Assembly (NCBI RefSeq): GCF_034702125.1
Contig: NC_085861.1
Span: 2,475,042-2,539,041, forward strand
Direction of reading: 5' to 3'
Source: Engraulis encrasicolus
Lineage: Eukaryota > Chordata > Actinopteri > Clupeiformes > Engraulidae
Length of the DNA: 64,000 nucleotides
Shown: one piece after another, positions 58,401 to 62,207 of the stretch
Numbering within the stretch: the first letter of the stretch is position 1
Layout: every line of letters begins with the position of its first letter
Made by a program: the position numbers and the translations under genes
The notes under the pieces: generated by a model
The model's input: the letters and a program-made list of their open reading frames with translations, nothing else
What the model was told of the DNA's origin: nothing
The model's database searches: none

Positions 58401-60294
58401 GAGTCTCGCATCGTGCTGTGTACATGCGGTAACGTCAAGAGATTTCGCCTCACGATCGTGCAATCGCAGGGTGGCAGGAAAATCAAAGCTGTTTGAAATC
58501 CTGGTCGCGCCTCCTGACTAATTGGCACAGTTAAAGCAGTGCTACGGCCCAATTTGTCAAGTTAATAGGCCCGTACGATTCGCTCTTGATCACGTCCTCA
58601 TCTCCACCTCAGATGCACATGTTCTCTCCTCTGCAGCCCCGGGAAACATGCGTGTCGTGTCAAACAGTCGGACCATTCTGCTCGCATACGACCATCGGCT
58701 CGTATAGTGTGAGGGCGTGAGTCGTGAGATATGAACTTTTAAATCGCGAAGCTTAATACCCATGACTGAAAAAATTGCACAGTGTATGCCCGGCTTTATT
58801 CCAGACGCCCAAAAGATGGTCGCTAGAAGTGTTTCTCTAAAAAATCACCGGGAAGTCAGAAAACTCACTGTATGACAACACTACTGGTTGGTTGCTGGCA
58901 GCTCTGATTTTAAGTATTCCTGCTGTTTGCTTGGTTCTGCCTCTTAAACGCTGTCAAAGAGAATGGATAAGACATAATACTAGACTCTCTGACAATTTTA
59001 AGTCGGGGTTTCTGCAGGAATATTAATGAAATATTCGGAATGAACGACACAGCGTGTGTCGTTCACAGGCACCAGAATAAACGCGTTCATAGTTCGTTCA
59101 TGATCTAGTAGGCTAAATACTGTGTACGTTCAATTCACTCAAAATATGAACGCGTTCATGAGTGATCATTCATTTAACTCGTTCGGGTAAAACACTGGGT
59201 CGTGGACATGGAAAAGCATACTAGGGCCCCTTTATTATAAACAGTTAACGACCAATAAAACCCAAATATTGAAATAAAAATGACAAAAGTTACTTTATAA
59301 GACTGTACTTTCCCCCTGACCATTAAGTCACTTTTCAGACCAAGACATTTGATTTGGAATAAAGTGGAATATTTACACATTTTAGTTTAATTGATCGTTT
59401 ACATCATAGTGTCAAGGTAACTGTTTGGATCCTGACAACAGCTAAAACTTACCTCAGAATATGAGAAACATTTAGTGCCTTCTGTGAGCAAATCATTTAT
59501 ATGTGAATAACTGCTACCCACTAATTCATCAAAGCTTTTGCTGGTGGCATCACTGCCATACAGTGCACTGACTTTGTCCTCTGCCATTTGGCTAATGGAT
59601 GAAGTCCTGTCTTCTTCAAGGTCTTCTAATAGACCTTTTAGCTCCTTATGCCATTCCTACAGATAAGCAGAAATATTTTGTTGTACTATAAGATAGAGTA
59701 CATCTGATACACTATGGGTGCATTCCAATATGCAACCTTGCGTCCTCCACTTGTGCTTGTGGCCTCGCCCCGCCTGCTGTCCCCTCCTCCGTGGAGAAAA
59801 CAATTACGTTTCCCAGCTGTCAGCCTAGCCACAAGAACTTTTGGGGGACTATTCTTCATTCACCATCCAGTTTGCAAATGAGGCAATGACTTTACAACTG
59901 AGCTTTTGCAAGATATTGAAATATAATGCTGTTGTCAGTGTTGTCATCACAACGTATTACTTCCTGGTACGAGGCCACATGCACAAGTGGAGGACGCAAG
60001 TTTGTATATTGGAATGCAGCCTCTGCCATGCAATTGCAAGTGAGCTGTAGCTATATTTAAATGGCAAATACCTCTTCTGAGATGAAATCAATAGTTGCTT
60101 TGTAGTTGTTATCCTCAGACTTGGCCTCCACCTGTATAATGACTGATGTACAGGCTTCCAATTGCCCCGTAGGTAACAGGTCAGGTTCTCCCAGGAGAGT
60201 ATTTAGTAGGGAGCTTTTTCCACAACCTGTTTGTCCAAACAGTCCAATGGTAGTTGTCTGCGTTGGTGTCTTTAGCAAGTCCTGAATACTGGTG
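13829..60294 (-). CDS. nuggc: SLIP-GC-like nuclear GTPase gene (15 visible exons, 5' end missing)
   Basis: Spliced gene on the minus strand. Exons in transcript order: 60294-60072, 59656-59453, 40609-40421, 39553-39375, 39260-39218, 38691-38605, 38514-38427, 37908-37808, 37734-37558, 37456-37305, 36311-36148, 15398-15290, 15206-15073, 14972-14888, 13917-13829. All junctions are GT-AG and phases match throughout except at exon 36311-36148. Leaving out the extra 34 bp there, the exons total 1,990 nt, which is one split base plus 663 codons including the stop. The product is a dynamin-superfamily-like GTPase with G1 GQTGCGKS (visible residues 20-27), G3 DLPG (188-191) and G4 TKTD (253-256), then a long helical C-terminal part. 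The human family member is a nuclear GTPase of germinal-centre B cells; fish have many relatives. That role is known for the family, not shown here. The N-terminal exon(s) must lie beyond 64000 or were not recognised. It may be a pseudogene because of the frame-breaking duplication. Confidence 0.92.
14650..14830 (+). mobile_element. tRNA-derived SINE fragment in the last SLIP-GC intron
   Basis: B-box-like GGTTCAAATCCC at 14670, followed by CCTTGAGCAAGGCACCTAAC and CAGGGACTGTAACCAATACC, the usual body of a common fish SINE. The A-box end is poorly kept. Confidence 0.75.
14888..14972 (-). CDS. nuggc: SLIP-GC-like exon e14
   Basis: 85 nt, phase 0 in, phase 1 out, acceptor TTTCATTAG at 14973-14974, donor ATAA|GTAAGTT at 14887. 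It encodes [20 protein letters not shown], an amphipathic helix. Confidence 0.9.
15073..15206 (-). CDS. nuggc: SLIP-GC-like exon e13
   Basis: 134 nt, phase 1 in, phase 0 out, acceptor TTACTGCAG at 15207-15208. The donor ATG|GTTTGT at 15072 is weak but phase-consistent. It encodes [16 protein letters not shown] and [13 protein letters not shown], matching the helical block that precedes the C-terminus in this family. Confidence 0.88.
15290..15398 (-). CDS. nuggc: SLIP-GC-like exon e12
   Basis: 109 nt, phase 0 in, phase 1 out, acceptor GCATACAG at 15399-15400, donor AA|GTAAGTC at 15289. It encodes [17 protein letters not shown] and YASIRETI. It follows on from e11 (...ILKFLKGK) across a 20.7-kb intron with the phase kept. 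Confidence 0.9.
15540..16200. other. unassigned start of the 20.7-kb intron
   Basis: No exon seen. 15960-16120 contains short duplicated AGGAGACCTTCGG units and a stretch (GATGGCGGTAGCGC, AGAGAAGAAGAAGG) that resembles a dispersed fish repeat. Confidence 0.4.
16203..18432. mobile_element. candidate 2.2-kb DNA transposon (hAT-like ends)
   Basis: Starts CAGGGATTAAAG and ends CTTTAATCCCTG, an exact 12-bp inverted repeat. CTTTGG immediately precedes the left end and follows the right end. The CAGGG terminus suggests hAT, but a 6-bp repeat is short of the usual 8. No transposase domain was recognised inside. Confidence 0.55.
18434..18733. mobile_element. MITE with GGTAACAC ends
   Basis: Inverted ends (left GGTAACACTGTTTTAATGG; right about the complement of GGTACTACCTTATTTTAAC) and internal inverted TGTAATACCAGTGTAAC units. 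A half copy lies at 32045-32200. In both places it directly abuts the composite minisatellite. Confidence 0.75.
18733..19245 (-). repeat. composite minisatellite family, copy 2 (reverse orientation)
   Basis: Four units of about 125 bp (CAAGATGGCTGAATTCAAGA and GGGTAGGTTCATGAAC on the minus strand). They are capped by a module with GATAACTTTTGAACGG, a GCCGCCGCC stretch and CCCCGAAACGCGGAGCGTC. Same module order as 31620-32045. Confidence 0.85.
19253..20876 (-). mobile_element. 5'-truncated L2-type LINE
   Basis: Minus-strand non-LTR retrotransposon: reverse transcriptase remnant 19544-20876, then a 3' UTR with a T-run (19413-19435, plus-strand reading) and a tail CAAAGCGACTTTCAG / ATTAC repeats at 19253-19325. 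The body interrupts an array of 42-bp units, leaving 33-bp identical flanks at 19220-19252 and 20877-20909. Confidence 0.88.
19544..20876 (-). pseudogene. L2-type LINE reverse transcriptase, one frameshift
   Basis: Two overlapping frames (upstream 20876-about 20480, downstream about 20490-19544) together cover the RT palm and C-terminal part of an L2/CR1-clade ORF2: [44 protein letters not shown], the TGVP|QGSVLGP block where the frame breaks, then [11 protein letters not shown] (catalytic ADD) and LGVMIDDE. The C-terminal [10 protein letters not shown]...[10 protein letters not shown] block is typical of L2. The endonuclease half is lost by 5' truncation. Confidence 0.88.
20877..20982. repeat. 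array of 42-bp units (GC-rich cap of the composite repeat)
   Basis: About 2.5 units, each CTCCGCGTTTCGGGGATATA + AAAACCATTACAT + CCC(C/A)GACG. One more unit lies at 19203-19252 on the other side of the LINE. Confidence 0.85.
20986..21428. mobile_element. MITE with AAGAAAAATG...GCACACTTA ends
   Basis: Left AAGAAAAATGTCTGCACACTTA and right TAAGTGTGCATTTTTCTTT form inverted ends of about 20 bp. The interior contains AGGTGCACCGTGTAAAATGG, seen in common fish MITEs. Confidence 0.6.
21445..21560. mobile_element. hAT terminal fragment
   Basis: AGGGCTTGACATTAACTTTT followed by GCCACTGTGGCTAGTGG and ACTAGCCA repeats is the typical end of a fish hAT family. No partner end was found. A related but diverged end lies at 53233-53330. 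Confidence 0.5.
22345..22812 (+). repeat. 5' LTR (468 bp)
   Basis: Starts TATGGAGAA (the 3' LTR has TGTGGAGAA) and ends ATTATTACTACA. Near identical to the 3' LTR except for 44 bp at about 22370-22413 that are absent from the other LTR. An AATAAA at about 22751 is a likely polyadenylation signal. Confidence 0.9.
22815..22832 (+). promoter_or_regulatory. primer-binding site, tRNA-Leu type
   Basis: TGGTGTCAGAAGTGGGAT begins two bases after the 5' LTR and is complementary, with one mismatch, to the 3' end usual for tRNA-Leu. Confidence 0.75.
24165..24683 (+). CDS. gag-like protein with one zinc knuckle
   Basis: 172-codon ORF inside the LTR element, taken from the first ATG at 24165; the open frame continues upstream to 24129 without another ATG. 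A single CCHC knuckle near the C-terminus, [14 protein letters not shown] (CX2CX4HX4C), is the RNA-binding nucleocapsid motif of retroelement Gag. The N-terminal part is polar and matches nothing I know. It is short for a full Gag, so the capsid region may be lost. The frame closes right after the knuckle, with no pol overlap. Confidence 0.75.
   Translation: MESKNKSVQLSRGVHNPDYVQGMYEKYGADCVNEKEMNDKEWRMRQEQKAIKACDVDTDKVTDRTKTTHMHSSGQIQPPTYVDTPQYVFQAPIIQMPGPQGNAINVGRAWFFDELMSVAAELPKPEEGITSMGQGGTGRSLHTNTFRCWRCRELGHIARNCKVNRGPHTSHQ
24700..28820 (+). other. LTR-element interior without recognisable genes
   Basis: About 4.1 kb read in all frames without protease, RT, RNase H or integrase motifs and with no ORF above about 110 codons. 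A run of A/G (AAAGGGGGGAGAA, 28822-28834) before the 3' LTR is the polypurine tract. Confidence 0.7.
28835..29258 (+). repeat. 3' LTR (424 bp)
   Basis: TG...CA ends (TGTGGAGAA ... TTACTACA). Lacks 44 bp present in the 5' LTR after GTTTCATGTTA. Otherwise almost identical, pointing to a fairly recent insertion. Confidence 0.9.
29460..30165. other. hAT interior without recognisable coding
   Basis: AT-rich sequence between the LTR insertion and the BED-finger ORF. The rest of the hAT transposase was expected here but no dimerisation or RNase H-like block is visible. Confidence 0.45.
30168..30395 (-). pseudogene. hAT transposase N-terminus (BED zinc finger), truncated
   Basis: 75-codon ORF with [20 protein letters not shown] and FACCDKC: the aromatic W..F pair and CxxC half of a BED-type DNA-binding zinc finger, as at the N-terminus of hAT transposases. 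The His pair and everything after it are missing, either spliced away or decayed. Confidence 0.75.
31335..31620. other. C-rich unassigned stretch
   Basis: Open in more than one frame because of low complexity (C/A-rich 31440-31530). No domain or splice evidence. Confidence 0.4.
31620..32045 (+). repeat. composite minisatellite family, copy 3
   Basis: Starts with a diverged cap (TTCGGAGCATCGGAGATATA, GCCGCCGCC, TTCGTGTTATAACTTTTGAA), then three units with GGTTCATGAACTGAT, AATTCAAGATGGCCGAATTT and TTCTGACCGGGTGGATGGAT. Ends GGGTGGATTGATTTCCCC, joined to the half-MITE at 32045. Confidence 0.85.
32045..32200. mobile_element. half copy of the GGTAACAC MITE
   Basis: GGTAACACCTTATTTTAATG, GGTTCACCATTTC, then TGTAATACCAGTGTAACA. 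Corresponds to one arm of 18434-18733. Confidence 0.7.
32200..34940. other. unassigned intron sequence
   Basis: 32205-32420 repeats (T)TGCGATTTT(T)GTTGCG and AATCGCGG motifs, suggestive of an old hAT end. The remainder shows no exon of the SLIP-GC gene, and e11 already joins e12 in phase. No other gene recognised. Confidence 0.45.
34951..35148. mobile_element. hAT MITE (198 bp) with target duplication
   Basis: Starts CAGGGTTGCCAGATGAGG and ends CCCAATCTGGCAACACTG. Flanked by ATGACAGT (34943-34950) and ATGACACT (35149-35156), a 7/8 match to an 8-bp hAT duplication. Confidence 0.85.
36148..36311 (-). pseudogene. nuggc: SLIP-GC-like exon e11, frame broken by a 34-bp tandem duplication
   Basis: 164 nt between acceptor TGTGCACAG (36312-36313) and donor AAG|GTAAGT (36147). 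Entered in the phase set by e10, it reads [13 protein letters not shown] and then reaches a TGA. The later frame reads [14 protein letters not shown], a second version of the same peptide, and joins e12 correctly. The cause is two adjacent 34-bp copies at 36299-36266 and 36265-36232, about 85% identical. Without one copy the exon would be 130 nt and in frame at both ends. An AG at 36242-36243 could rescue the frame with loss of about a dozen residues, so a broken gene is likely but not proven. Confidence 0.85.
36558..36994. mobile_element. MITE with AGGAACAGACCACCC ends, in a SLIP-GC intron
   Basis: About 50-bp near-perfect inverted repeats beginning AGGAACAGACCACCCTTTTT, flanked by TTTAAA-like sequence on both sides. 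It fills nearly half of the 993-bp intron between e10 and e11. Confidence 0.88.
37305..37456 (-). CDS. nuggc: SLIP-GC-like exon e10
   Basis: 152 nt, phase 0 in, phase 2 out. Acceptor ATCATAAAG at 37457-37458, with little pyrimidine tract; donor CCC|GTAAGT at 37304. It encodes [15 protein letters not shown] and IDEEFNRLF, both family-typical blocks. The last two bases (CC) start a proline codon to be completed by e11. Confidence 0.9.
37558..37734 (-). CDS. nuggc: SLIP-GC-like exon e9: coiled-coil segment
   Basis: 177 nt, 59 codons, phase 0 both sides, donor CCA|GTAAGT at 37557. The product is rich in Lys, Glu, Leu and Arg with heptad-like spacing ([17 protein letters not shown]), predicting a helix or coiled coil of the stalk region. 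Confidence 0.9.
37808..37908 (-). CDS. nuggc: SLIP-GC-like exon e8
   Basis: 101 nt, phase 1 in, phase 0 out, acceptor TCTTTTAG at 37909-37910, donor ATG|GTACAT at 37807. It encodes [12 protein letters not shown] and [15 protein letters not shown], where the helical C-terminal region begins. Confidence 0.9.
37978..38400. mobile_element. MITE in the e7/e8 intron
   Basis: Inverted arms: left CAGGCCAATTTCAATTGC...TTCACCCCTTTCC, right the complement of CTACCCTTGACTTGGCAG and ATTCACCCCTTTC. The layout resembles the 8148 and 53326 elements. It contains a short GAGT tandem run (38341-38362). Confidence 0.65.
38427..38514 (-). CDS. nuggc: SLIP-GC-like exon e7
   Basis: 88 nt, phase 0 in, phase 1 out, acceptor CTGTTTCAG at 38515-38516, donor ACAG|GTAAAA at 38426. 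It encodes [12 protein letters not shown], the conserved end of the GTPase fold. Confidence 0.9.
38605..38691 (-). CDS. nuggc: SLIP-GC-like exon e6
   Basis: 87 nt, 29 codons, phase 0 both sides, donor CAG|GTATTC at 38604. Product [20 protein letters not shown]..., a lysine-rich basic helix. The RACILHRN block is typical of the family. Confidence 0.9.
39218..39260 (-). CDS. nuggc: SLIP-GC-like exon e5 (small)
   Basis: 43-nt exon, phase 2 in, phase 0 out: acceptor TTGTCTTTAG at 39261-39262, donor AGT|GTAAGTG at 39217. It encodes [15 protein letters not shown] with its first codon shared with e4. It is too short to be found as an open frame and was recognised by splice sites and phase. Confidence 0.85.
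39375..39553 (-). CDS. nuggc: SLIP-GC-like exon e4: G4 (TKTD) exon
   Basis: 179 nt, phase 0 in, phase 2 out. Acceptor TTTTTCTAG at 39554-39555, donor GAG|GTATAC at 39374. It encodes [19 protein letters not shown] and [13 protein letters not shown] is the guanine-specificity (G4) motif. The split arginine codon AG|G is completed by e5. Confidence 0.94.
40421..40609 (-). CDS. nuggc: SLIP-GC-like exon e3: G3 (DLPG) exon
   Basis: 189 nt, 63 codons, phase 0 both sides. Acceptor TTTTAACAG at 40610-40611, donor AAG|GTATAA at 40420. It carries the switch-II/G3 motif in [11 protein letters not shown] and ends in RDEMWKK, a family-typical block that runs directly into e4. Confidence 0.94.
41346..41500. 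mobile_element. hAT MITE (155 bp) with target duplication
   Basis: CAGGGCCGCTGATAG ... CTGTCGGCGGGCCTG ends. Flanks TGTGTCAG (41338-41345) and AGTGTCAG (41501-41508), 7/8 matching. Confidence 0.85.
41570..41780. repeat. GGGCCCC-rich hAT-like remnant
   Basis: CCAGGCCCGTTGCGTTAAGG, TTGCCTAGGGCCCCCGAG and GGGCCCCCC at the far side look like ends of a non-autonomous hAT. No clean duplication. Confidence 0.4.
42480..42885 (+). repeat. tandem repeat, three units of about 110-145 bp
   Basis: Each unit has GGGATGATTGGTCATGA, AACAATCGATTA (or AACAATAGATTA), TTTTTGGGAGTGATTGGGTC and AAAGGTCAAGGTCA. A dispersed repeat of this kind is known from many animal genomes. It is open in more than one frame but not a gene. 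Confidence 0.85.
42971..44175. mobile_element. nested hAT-like fragment
   Basis: Left end TAGTGGTGGGCCGTTATCGG with GTTAACGTGC. The right part has AGATTAATCTAGATTAAT and CAGTGAGATTAATC, usual near the other end of this family, but the terminal bases are missing. Confidence 0.5.
44345..44617 (+). pseudogene. hAT transposase BED zinc finger, truncated
   Basis: 90-codon ORF from [22 protein letters not shown], then a serine-rich stretch, [13 protein letters not shown]. This gives the full BED finger (W/F aromatic, CX2C, HX4H), the DNA-binding start of a hAT transposase. The frame closes in an unrelated tail and the element ends 220 bp later, so no DDE/RNase H-like domain can be encoded. Confidence 0.82.
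44891..45343. mobile_element. hAT MITE (453 bp) with perfect 8-bp duplication
   Basis: Exact 23-bp inverted ends starting CAGAGCCATACAGAGAACAG, flanked by TGTTAGTC on both sides (44883-44890 and 45344-45351). Confidence 0.93.
45432..46652. mobile_element. 1.2-kb TIR element (ACAGTTTTTCTCGATTGG ends)
   Basis: About 55-bp inverted ends, ACAGTTTTTCTCGATTGGTT on the left and its reverse complement on the right, with ATT on both flanks (possible 3-bp duplication). The interior repeats variants of the end motif (GAGAAATGAGCCAAACC at about 46033). No transposase recognised. Confidence 0.75.
46797..47160 (+). other. possible piggyBac-like left end and C/G-rich ORF
   Basis: TTAACACTAGAACTACC at 46797 resembles a piggyBac end with its TTAA target. 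An 81-codon ORF (46885-47130, Arg/Pro/Ala-rich) follows. No right end or transposase motif was found. Confidence 0.25.
47695..48079. mobile_element. partial copy of the ACAGTTTTTCTC element (right half)
   Basis: Reverse complement of the first about 370 bp of 45432-46652: ends GGAGAAAAACTGT and contains the complement of GTACATGTCTCAAA and GAATGGCATTTATCATTGC. About 80% identical. Confidence 0.75.
48258..48365. repeat. two-copy 42-bp repeat
   Basis: GGTGTTCTGTCGAGATGTG...GAGATGAGCGACC at 48259 and GGTGTTCTATCGATTTGCG...TAAATGAGCGACC at 48322, spaced by about 62 bp. Confidence 0.6.
48765..49440. repeat. long direct duplication, about 465-bp period
   Basis: TGCCAAAATCAGCT, AGCATCCTCCAAAACCCCCA, AAACCACACCA and GTAATAAGGCCATAA occur in the same order near 48759-48920 and 49224-49405. 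The copies have diverged and hold small indels. Confidence 0.8.
49634..49690. repeat. (TG)n microsatellite
   Basis: About 28 TG units. Confidence 0.97.
49891..50163. mobile_element. hAT MITE (GGGCTATTCAA ends)
   Basis: Left GTAGGGGTAGGCTATTCAAT and right GCCATTTGAATAGCCCTGG are inverted. Internal GGGTCCTCCCCCAGAAA also occurs in the related fragment at 52966-53095. Confidence 0.65.
50294..50523. mobile_element. palindromic insertion with an 18-bp target duplication
   Basis: TGATAGTAATAATAATAG is found on both sides (50276-50293, 50524-50541). The insert holds two inverted arms (50294-50353 and 50384-50447; CGCACCTTGCATCAATTT, GTGCACAGACGCGTTTCGG) around a 30-bp loop with GTGTGCCTTCCTCAGTG, then a 75-bp tail. 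Related to the insert at 61518-61674 and to the start of the Penelope-like element at 62320. Confidence 0.82.
50664..51405. repeat. left arm of a large inverted repeat
   Basis: Reverse complement of 52008-52538: shares GACAGCAATGCA, GATGAAAATGCTGCATGA, CATGAACTGGTTGGTCAACA, ACTGGTGCGAGCTCAT and ACAACAAGTTCTCGCTCAC. Contains a MITE (50896-51166) that the other arm lacks, and a single ambiguous base N at 50827. Confidence 0.88.
50896..51166. mobile_element. MITE inserted in one arm only
   Basis: Ends GGGGCACCTAAGTC and GACTTAGGTGCAACC are inverted; flanks TAT and TAC suggest a 3-bp duplication as in PIF/Harbinger. The right arm of the inverted repeat reads straight through this site (GTATATGAGTCTTG in its own orientation), giving the empty site. 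Confidence 0.8.
52008..52538. repeat. right arm of a large inverted repeat
   Basis: Pairs with 50664-51405. It carries about 55 extra bp at 52388-52445 (TGTGACATGTCACCTCG, CATCGACGAAATTTCG) that the left arm lacks. Confidence 0.88.
52543..54810. mobile_element. hAT-Charlie-like element (2.3 kb)
   Basis: Left CTAGGGTTTCCCAACCACTG with GTGCCGCGGCACACTAGTGT, right GTGTGCCTTGGCACGAAAAA and GGTTGGGAAACACTGG: the usual ends of a Charlie-type hAT. The interior has no transposase I can recognise and is interrupted by the MITE at 53326-53741. Confidence 0.75.
53326..53741. mobile_element. complete MITE (GGGACAGTTTGGTCAATTTC ends)
   Basis: About 55-bp inverted ends beginning TTAAAGGGACAGTTTGGTCA. The interior contains TTTTTCGGCTCAGCCC and its inverted counterpart. 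Nested in the Charlie-like element. A truncated relative is at 8148-8442. Confidence 0.9.
54815..55300. other. unassigned intron sequence
   Basis: A 135-codon open frame overlaps this stretch (54739-55146) but starts inside the hAT end and shows no domain, so it is not called. Confidence 0.4.
55405..55452. repeat. (AT)n microsatellite
   Basis: About 22 AT units. Confidence 0.95.
55487..57112. mobile_element. Tc1-like element rearranged into a fold-back palindrome
   Basis: TA-flanked, 1.6 kb as expected for Tc1/Sleeping Beauty-type elements, with ends CAGTGGCGCTCATATG and CATATGAGCACCAC. The inverted arms are not the usual 200 bp but over 500 bp: 55487-about 56015 pairs with about 56565-57112. 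Both arms carry the same 3' transposase segment, including the codons for PDLNIIEP (56700 region, and inverted near 55890). The 550-bp centre is unique and degenerate, with no intact transposase frame. Confidence 0.85.
57540..58020. repeat. cluster of GCAGTATAAT motifs in both orientations
   Basis: CGCAGTATAATTC (57544), GTGCAGTATAATTCGCATTA followed by TACTGCG (57790-57817), GCGCAGTATAATC (57856) and GGGCAGTATAG (58008). Possibly the remains of a transposon; ends not resolved. Confidence 0.4.
58308..58793. mobile_element. MITE with GCTGGGCTTACACTGTGCGA ends (486 bp)
   Basis: Left GCTGGGCTTACACTGTGCGA, right the complement of GCCGGGCATACACTGTGCAA. The interior is GC-rich with many CAATCG / CGATTG motifs. 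Family uncertain (Harbinger or hAT). Confidence 0.7.
59035..59195. repeat. GAACGCGTTCAT-type repeat, hAT-derived
   Basis: Repeated palindromic AACGCGTTCAT and CGTTCA units, as found near the ends of a common fish hAT family. Ends not resolved. Confidence 0.5.
59453..59656 (-). CDS. nuggc: SLIP-GC-like exon e2
   Basis: 204 nt, phase 0 to phase 0, acceptor CTGTAG at 59657-59658, donor GAG|GTAAGT at 59452. It continues the GTPase domain ([16 protein letters not shown]...) and joins e1 without loss of frame. It ends in ...KCFSYSE, which reads on into e3 across an 18.8-kb intron. Confidence 0.92.
59723..60022. mobile_element. MITE filling the e1/e2 intron
   Basis: About 50-bp inverted ends with GCATTCCAATATGCAACCTT and TGCGTCCTCCACTTGTGC. 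It accounts for 300 of the 415 bp of this intron; the remainder is about 115 bp, the size of the other short introns of the gene. Confidence 0.88.
60072..60294 (-). CDS. nuggc: SLIP-GC-like exon e1: P-loop exon
   Basis: 223 nt, entered in phase 2 (acceptor ...TTTTGTGCAG at 60295-60296) and left in phase 0 at donor GAG|GTATTT (60071-60070). It encodes the G1 motif GQTGCGKSS, followed by [19 protein letters not shown], which is characteristic of the SLIP-GC family. The upstream exon with the protein N-terminus is not recognisable within 60300-64000, which holds only transposons. Confidence 0.93.
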
Positions 60295-60361
60295 CTGCAC
60301 AAAAGTAAGGGGGTTGAGTTGCTTTAAATGTAACAGTAAATGTAAATGTAACAGTAATGTA

Positions 60362-60655
60362 GGGCAGTCATGGGTGAACGGTTAGGGCGTCAGACTTGCA
60401 TCCCAGAGGTTGCCGGTTCGACTCCCGACCCGCCAGGTTGGTGGGGGGAGTAATCAACCAGTGCTCTCCCCCATCCTCTTCCATGACTGAGGTACCCTGA
60501 GCATGGTACCGTCCCAACGCACTGCTCCCCATGGGGCGCCACTGAGGGCTGCCCCCTTGCACGGGTGAGGCATAAATGCAATTTTGTTGTGTGCAGTGTT
60601 CACTTGTGTGCTGTGGAGTGCTGTGTCACAATGACAATGGCAATGGGAGTTGGAG
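60362..60655 (+). mobile_element. tRNA-derived SINE, plus strand
   Basis: Head with A-box TGGGTGAACGGTTAGGG and B-box GGTTCGACTCC (pol III promoter), body CATGACTGAGGTACCCTGAG, tail CACTTGTGTGCTGTGGAGTG. Not a functional tRNA: the rest of the cloverleaf is not maintained. Confidence 0.85.
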
Positions 60656-60659
60656 GGAG

Positions 60660-61500
60660 GAGGAGGAGAGTCCAACTAGCAGAGTGTGGTGTGGAACGTT
60701 AGTAAACCTCCCTCTCAAAGCCTCAATACATTGCGGTTTGGCAATCGGACCGGCCCTTCAGCTCATAGTGTGGTATGAAGTGTCATTCCGTAGGATTTTT
60801 GTGCTAAAATTGATTTTTTTGCATAATTTGCTTTGTTTGGGGTCCTACTACTGAAAAATGATGGGTGTCGAATTTTCTGACCCCGTTATACCCCTCCTCT
60901 AGGGGGCGCTTTCTCGCCCTGGCCAGTATAGCTACCGAACCCATATCTATACTAATAATGATCACATTTTCACAATCTTGATGTCAATTTCAGGGTTATC
61001 GATGATGCTGAGTCCATTTATGACAGCTTCATTATGATCAGAAGTTGCTATTAGACATATTTTGTAGATTTAAAGGCTATTTTGTCCACCTACAAGCCTG
61101 CTGTGGGAGATATGACTACCATGGCATCCGTCTCATTGGATCTGTGCACATCATATACATAATAAAGATTTACATTTTATTAGGGTCAGTACTGTGAGAA
61201 AATAATGGGTTTCAAATTGATTACGCCTCCAGGGGGTGCAGCAATAAAGATAAGAATTGTCTACTTGTGTGTGTAGACCAAAGGTTTCCAACGCTACCAG
61301 AGCAACTAAAGTCATTATTTCTCTATGGAGGGTCGGGGAATAAAGTAACCAAAGTGAGTAATTTGTATTGGCAGTGACTACCAAAGAATAATTGGACTCG
61401 AAAAGCGAATAGGACAAGGTGTTCTGAAATGCAAGAACAAGTCGGGTGGGTTTTGTTTACCTGATTTTGTTTAAAGTAATTGTAGAGTAAATGTTTGGTT
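60660..61500. other. unassigned stretch between SINEs
   Basis: No exon of the SLIP-GC gene or other coding region recognised. Two short CCTCCAGGGGGTGCAGC / CTCTAGGGGGCGCT-like motifs only. Confidence 0.45.
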
Positions 61501-61517
61501 TGCCATTTACTGTACAA

Positions 61518-61674
61518 TTTTCTCCTTGGAGCAGGCGTCACTCTTAATTGTTTGAACCTCTGAGGGTGCTGGCCCAAATATTAAATTCAATGTTTCAAGA
61601 AGGAGGCCGCACCTTGCATAGCAGTGTTTTTTATTGCACAACGTGTTTCGGTGTGTGCCTTCTTCAGTGTGCAA
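61518..61674 (+). mobile_element. short insertion with a 15-bp target duplication
   Basis: CCATTTACTGTACAA occurs on both sides (61503-61517, 61675-61689). The insert has GGTGCTGGCCCAAAT, CCGCACCTTGCAT, AACGTGTTTCGG and GTGTGCCTTCTTCAGTGTGC in the same order as one arm of the palindromic insert at 50294-50523. Confidence 0.82.
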
Positions 61675-61931
61675 CCATTTACTGTACAACCTTAAACTCC
61701 TAGAAAACACCCCACGGGACAGAACACCTTCCATGGCACAGTGCTTGTAATGAATCAAAGAGATGAAGATTTAGATGCCGTCAACCAACTCCTTGTCATC
61801 CCTGAGAAGCTCCCCACATCTCAGGTTTGATTTCAAACACTTGCAGCTACCAACCATAAGGACTAGGCCAGTTCAATGTACAACTTTCAAACAAAGAAGT
61901 GAAAGTGAAAGCCCATTGGGAAACTCCAACT

Positions 61932-62207
61932 CCCATTGTCATTGTGACACAGCACTCCACAGCACACAAGTGAACACTGCACACTGGACACAACGAAATT
62001 GCATTTATGCCTCACCCGTGCAAGGGGGCAGCCCTCAGTGGCGGTGGGACGGTACCATGCTCAGGGTACCTCAGTCATGGAGGAGGATGGAGGAGAGCAC
62101 TGGTTGATTACTCCCCCCACCAACCTGGCGGGTCGGGAGTCGAACCGGCAACCTCTGGGATGCAAGTCTGACGCCCTAACCGCTCACCCATGCCTGCCTG
62201 AAATGTA
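61932..62207 (-). mobile_element. tRNA-derived SINE, minus strand
   Basis: Same family as 60362-60655 in reverse, with B-box GGTTCGACTCC on the minus strand. It lacks about 24 bp present in the other copy (the GCACTGCTCCCCATGGGGCG stretch). Confidence 0.85.

Noticed and set aside
60362..60440. A tRNA gene
   Set aside because: A- and B-box-like sequences are present, but the body continues as a SINE and a second copy lies nearby in reverse.
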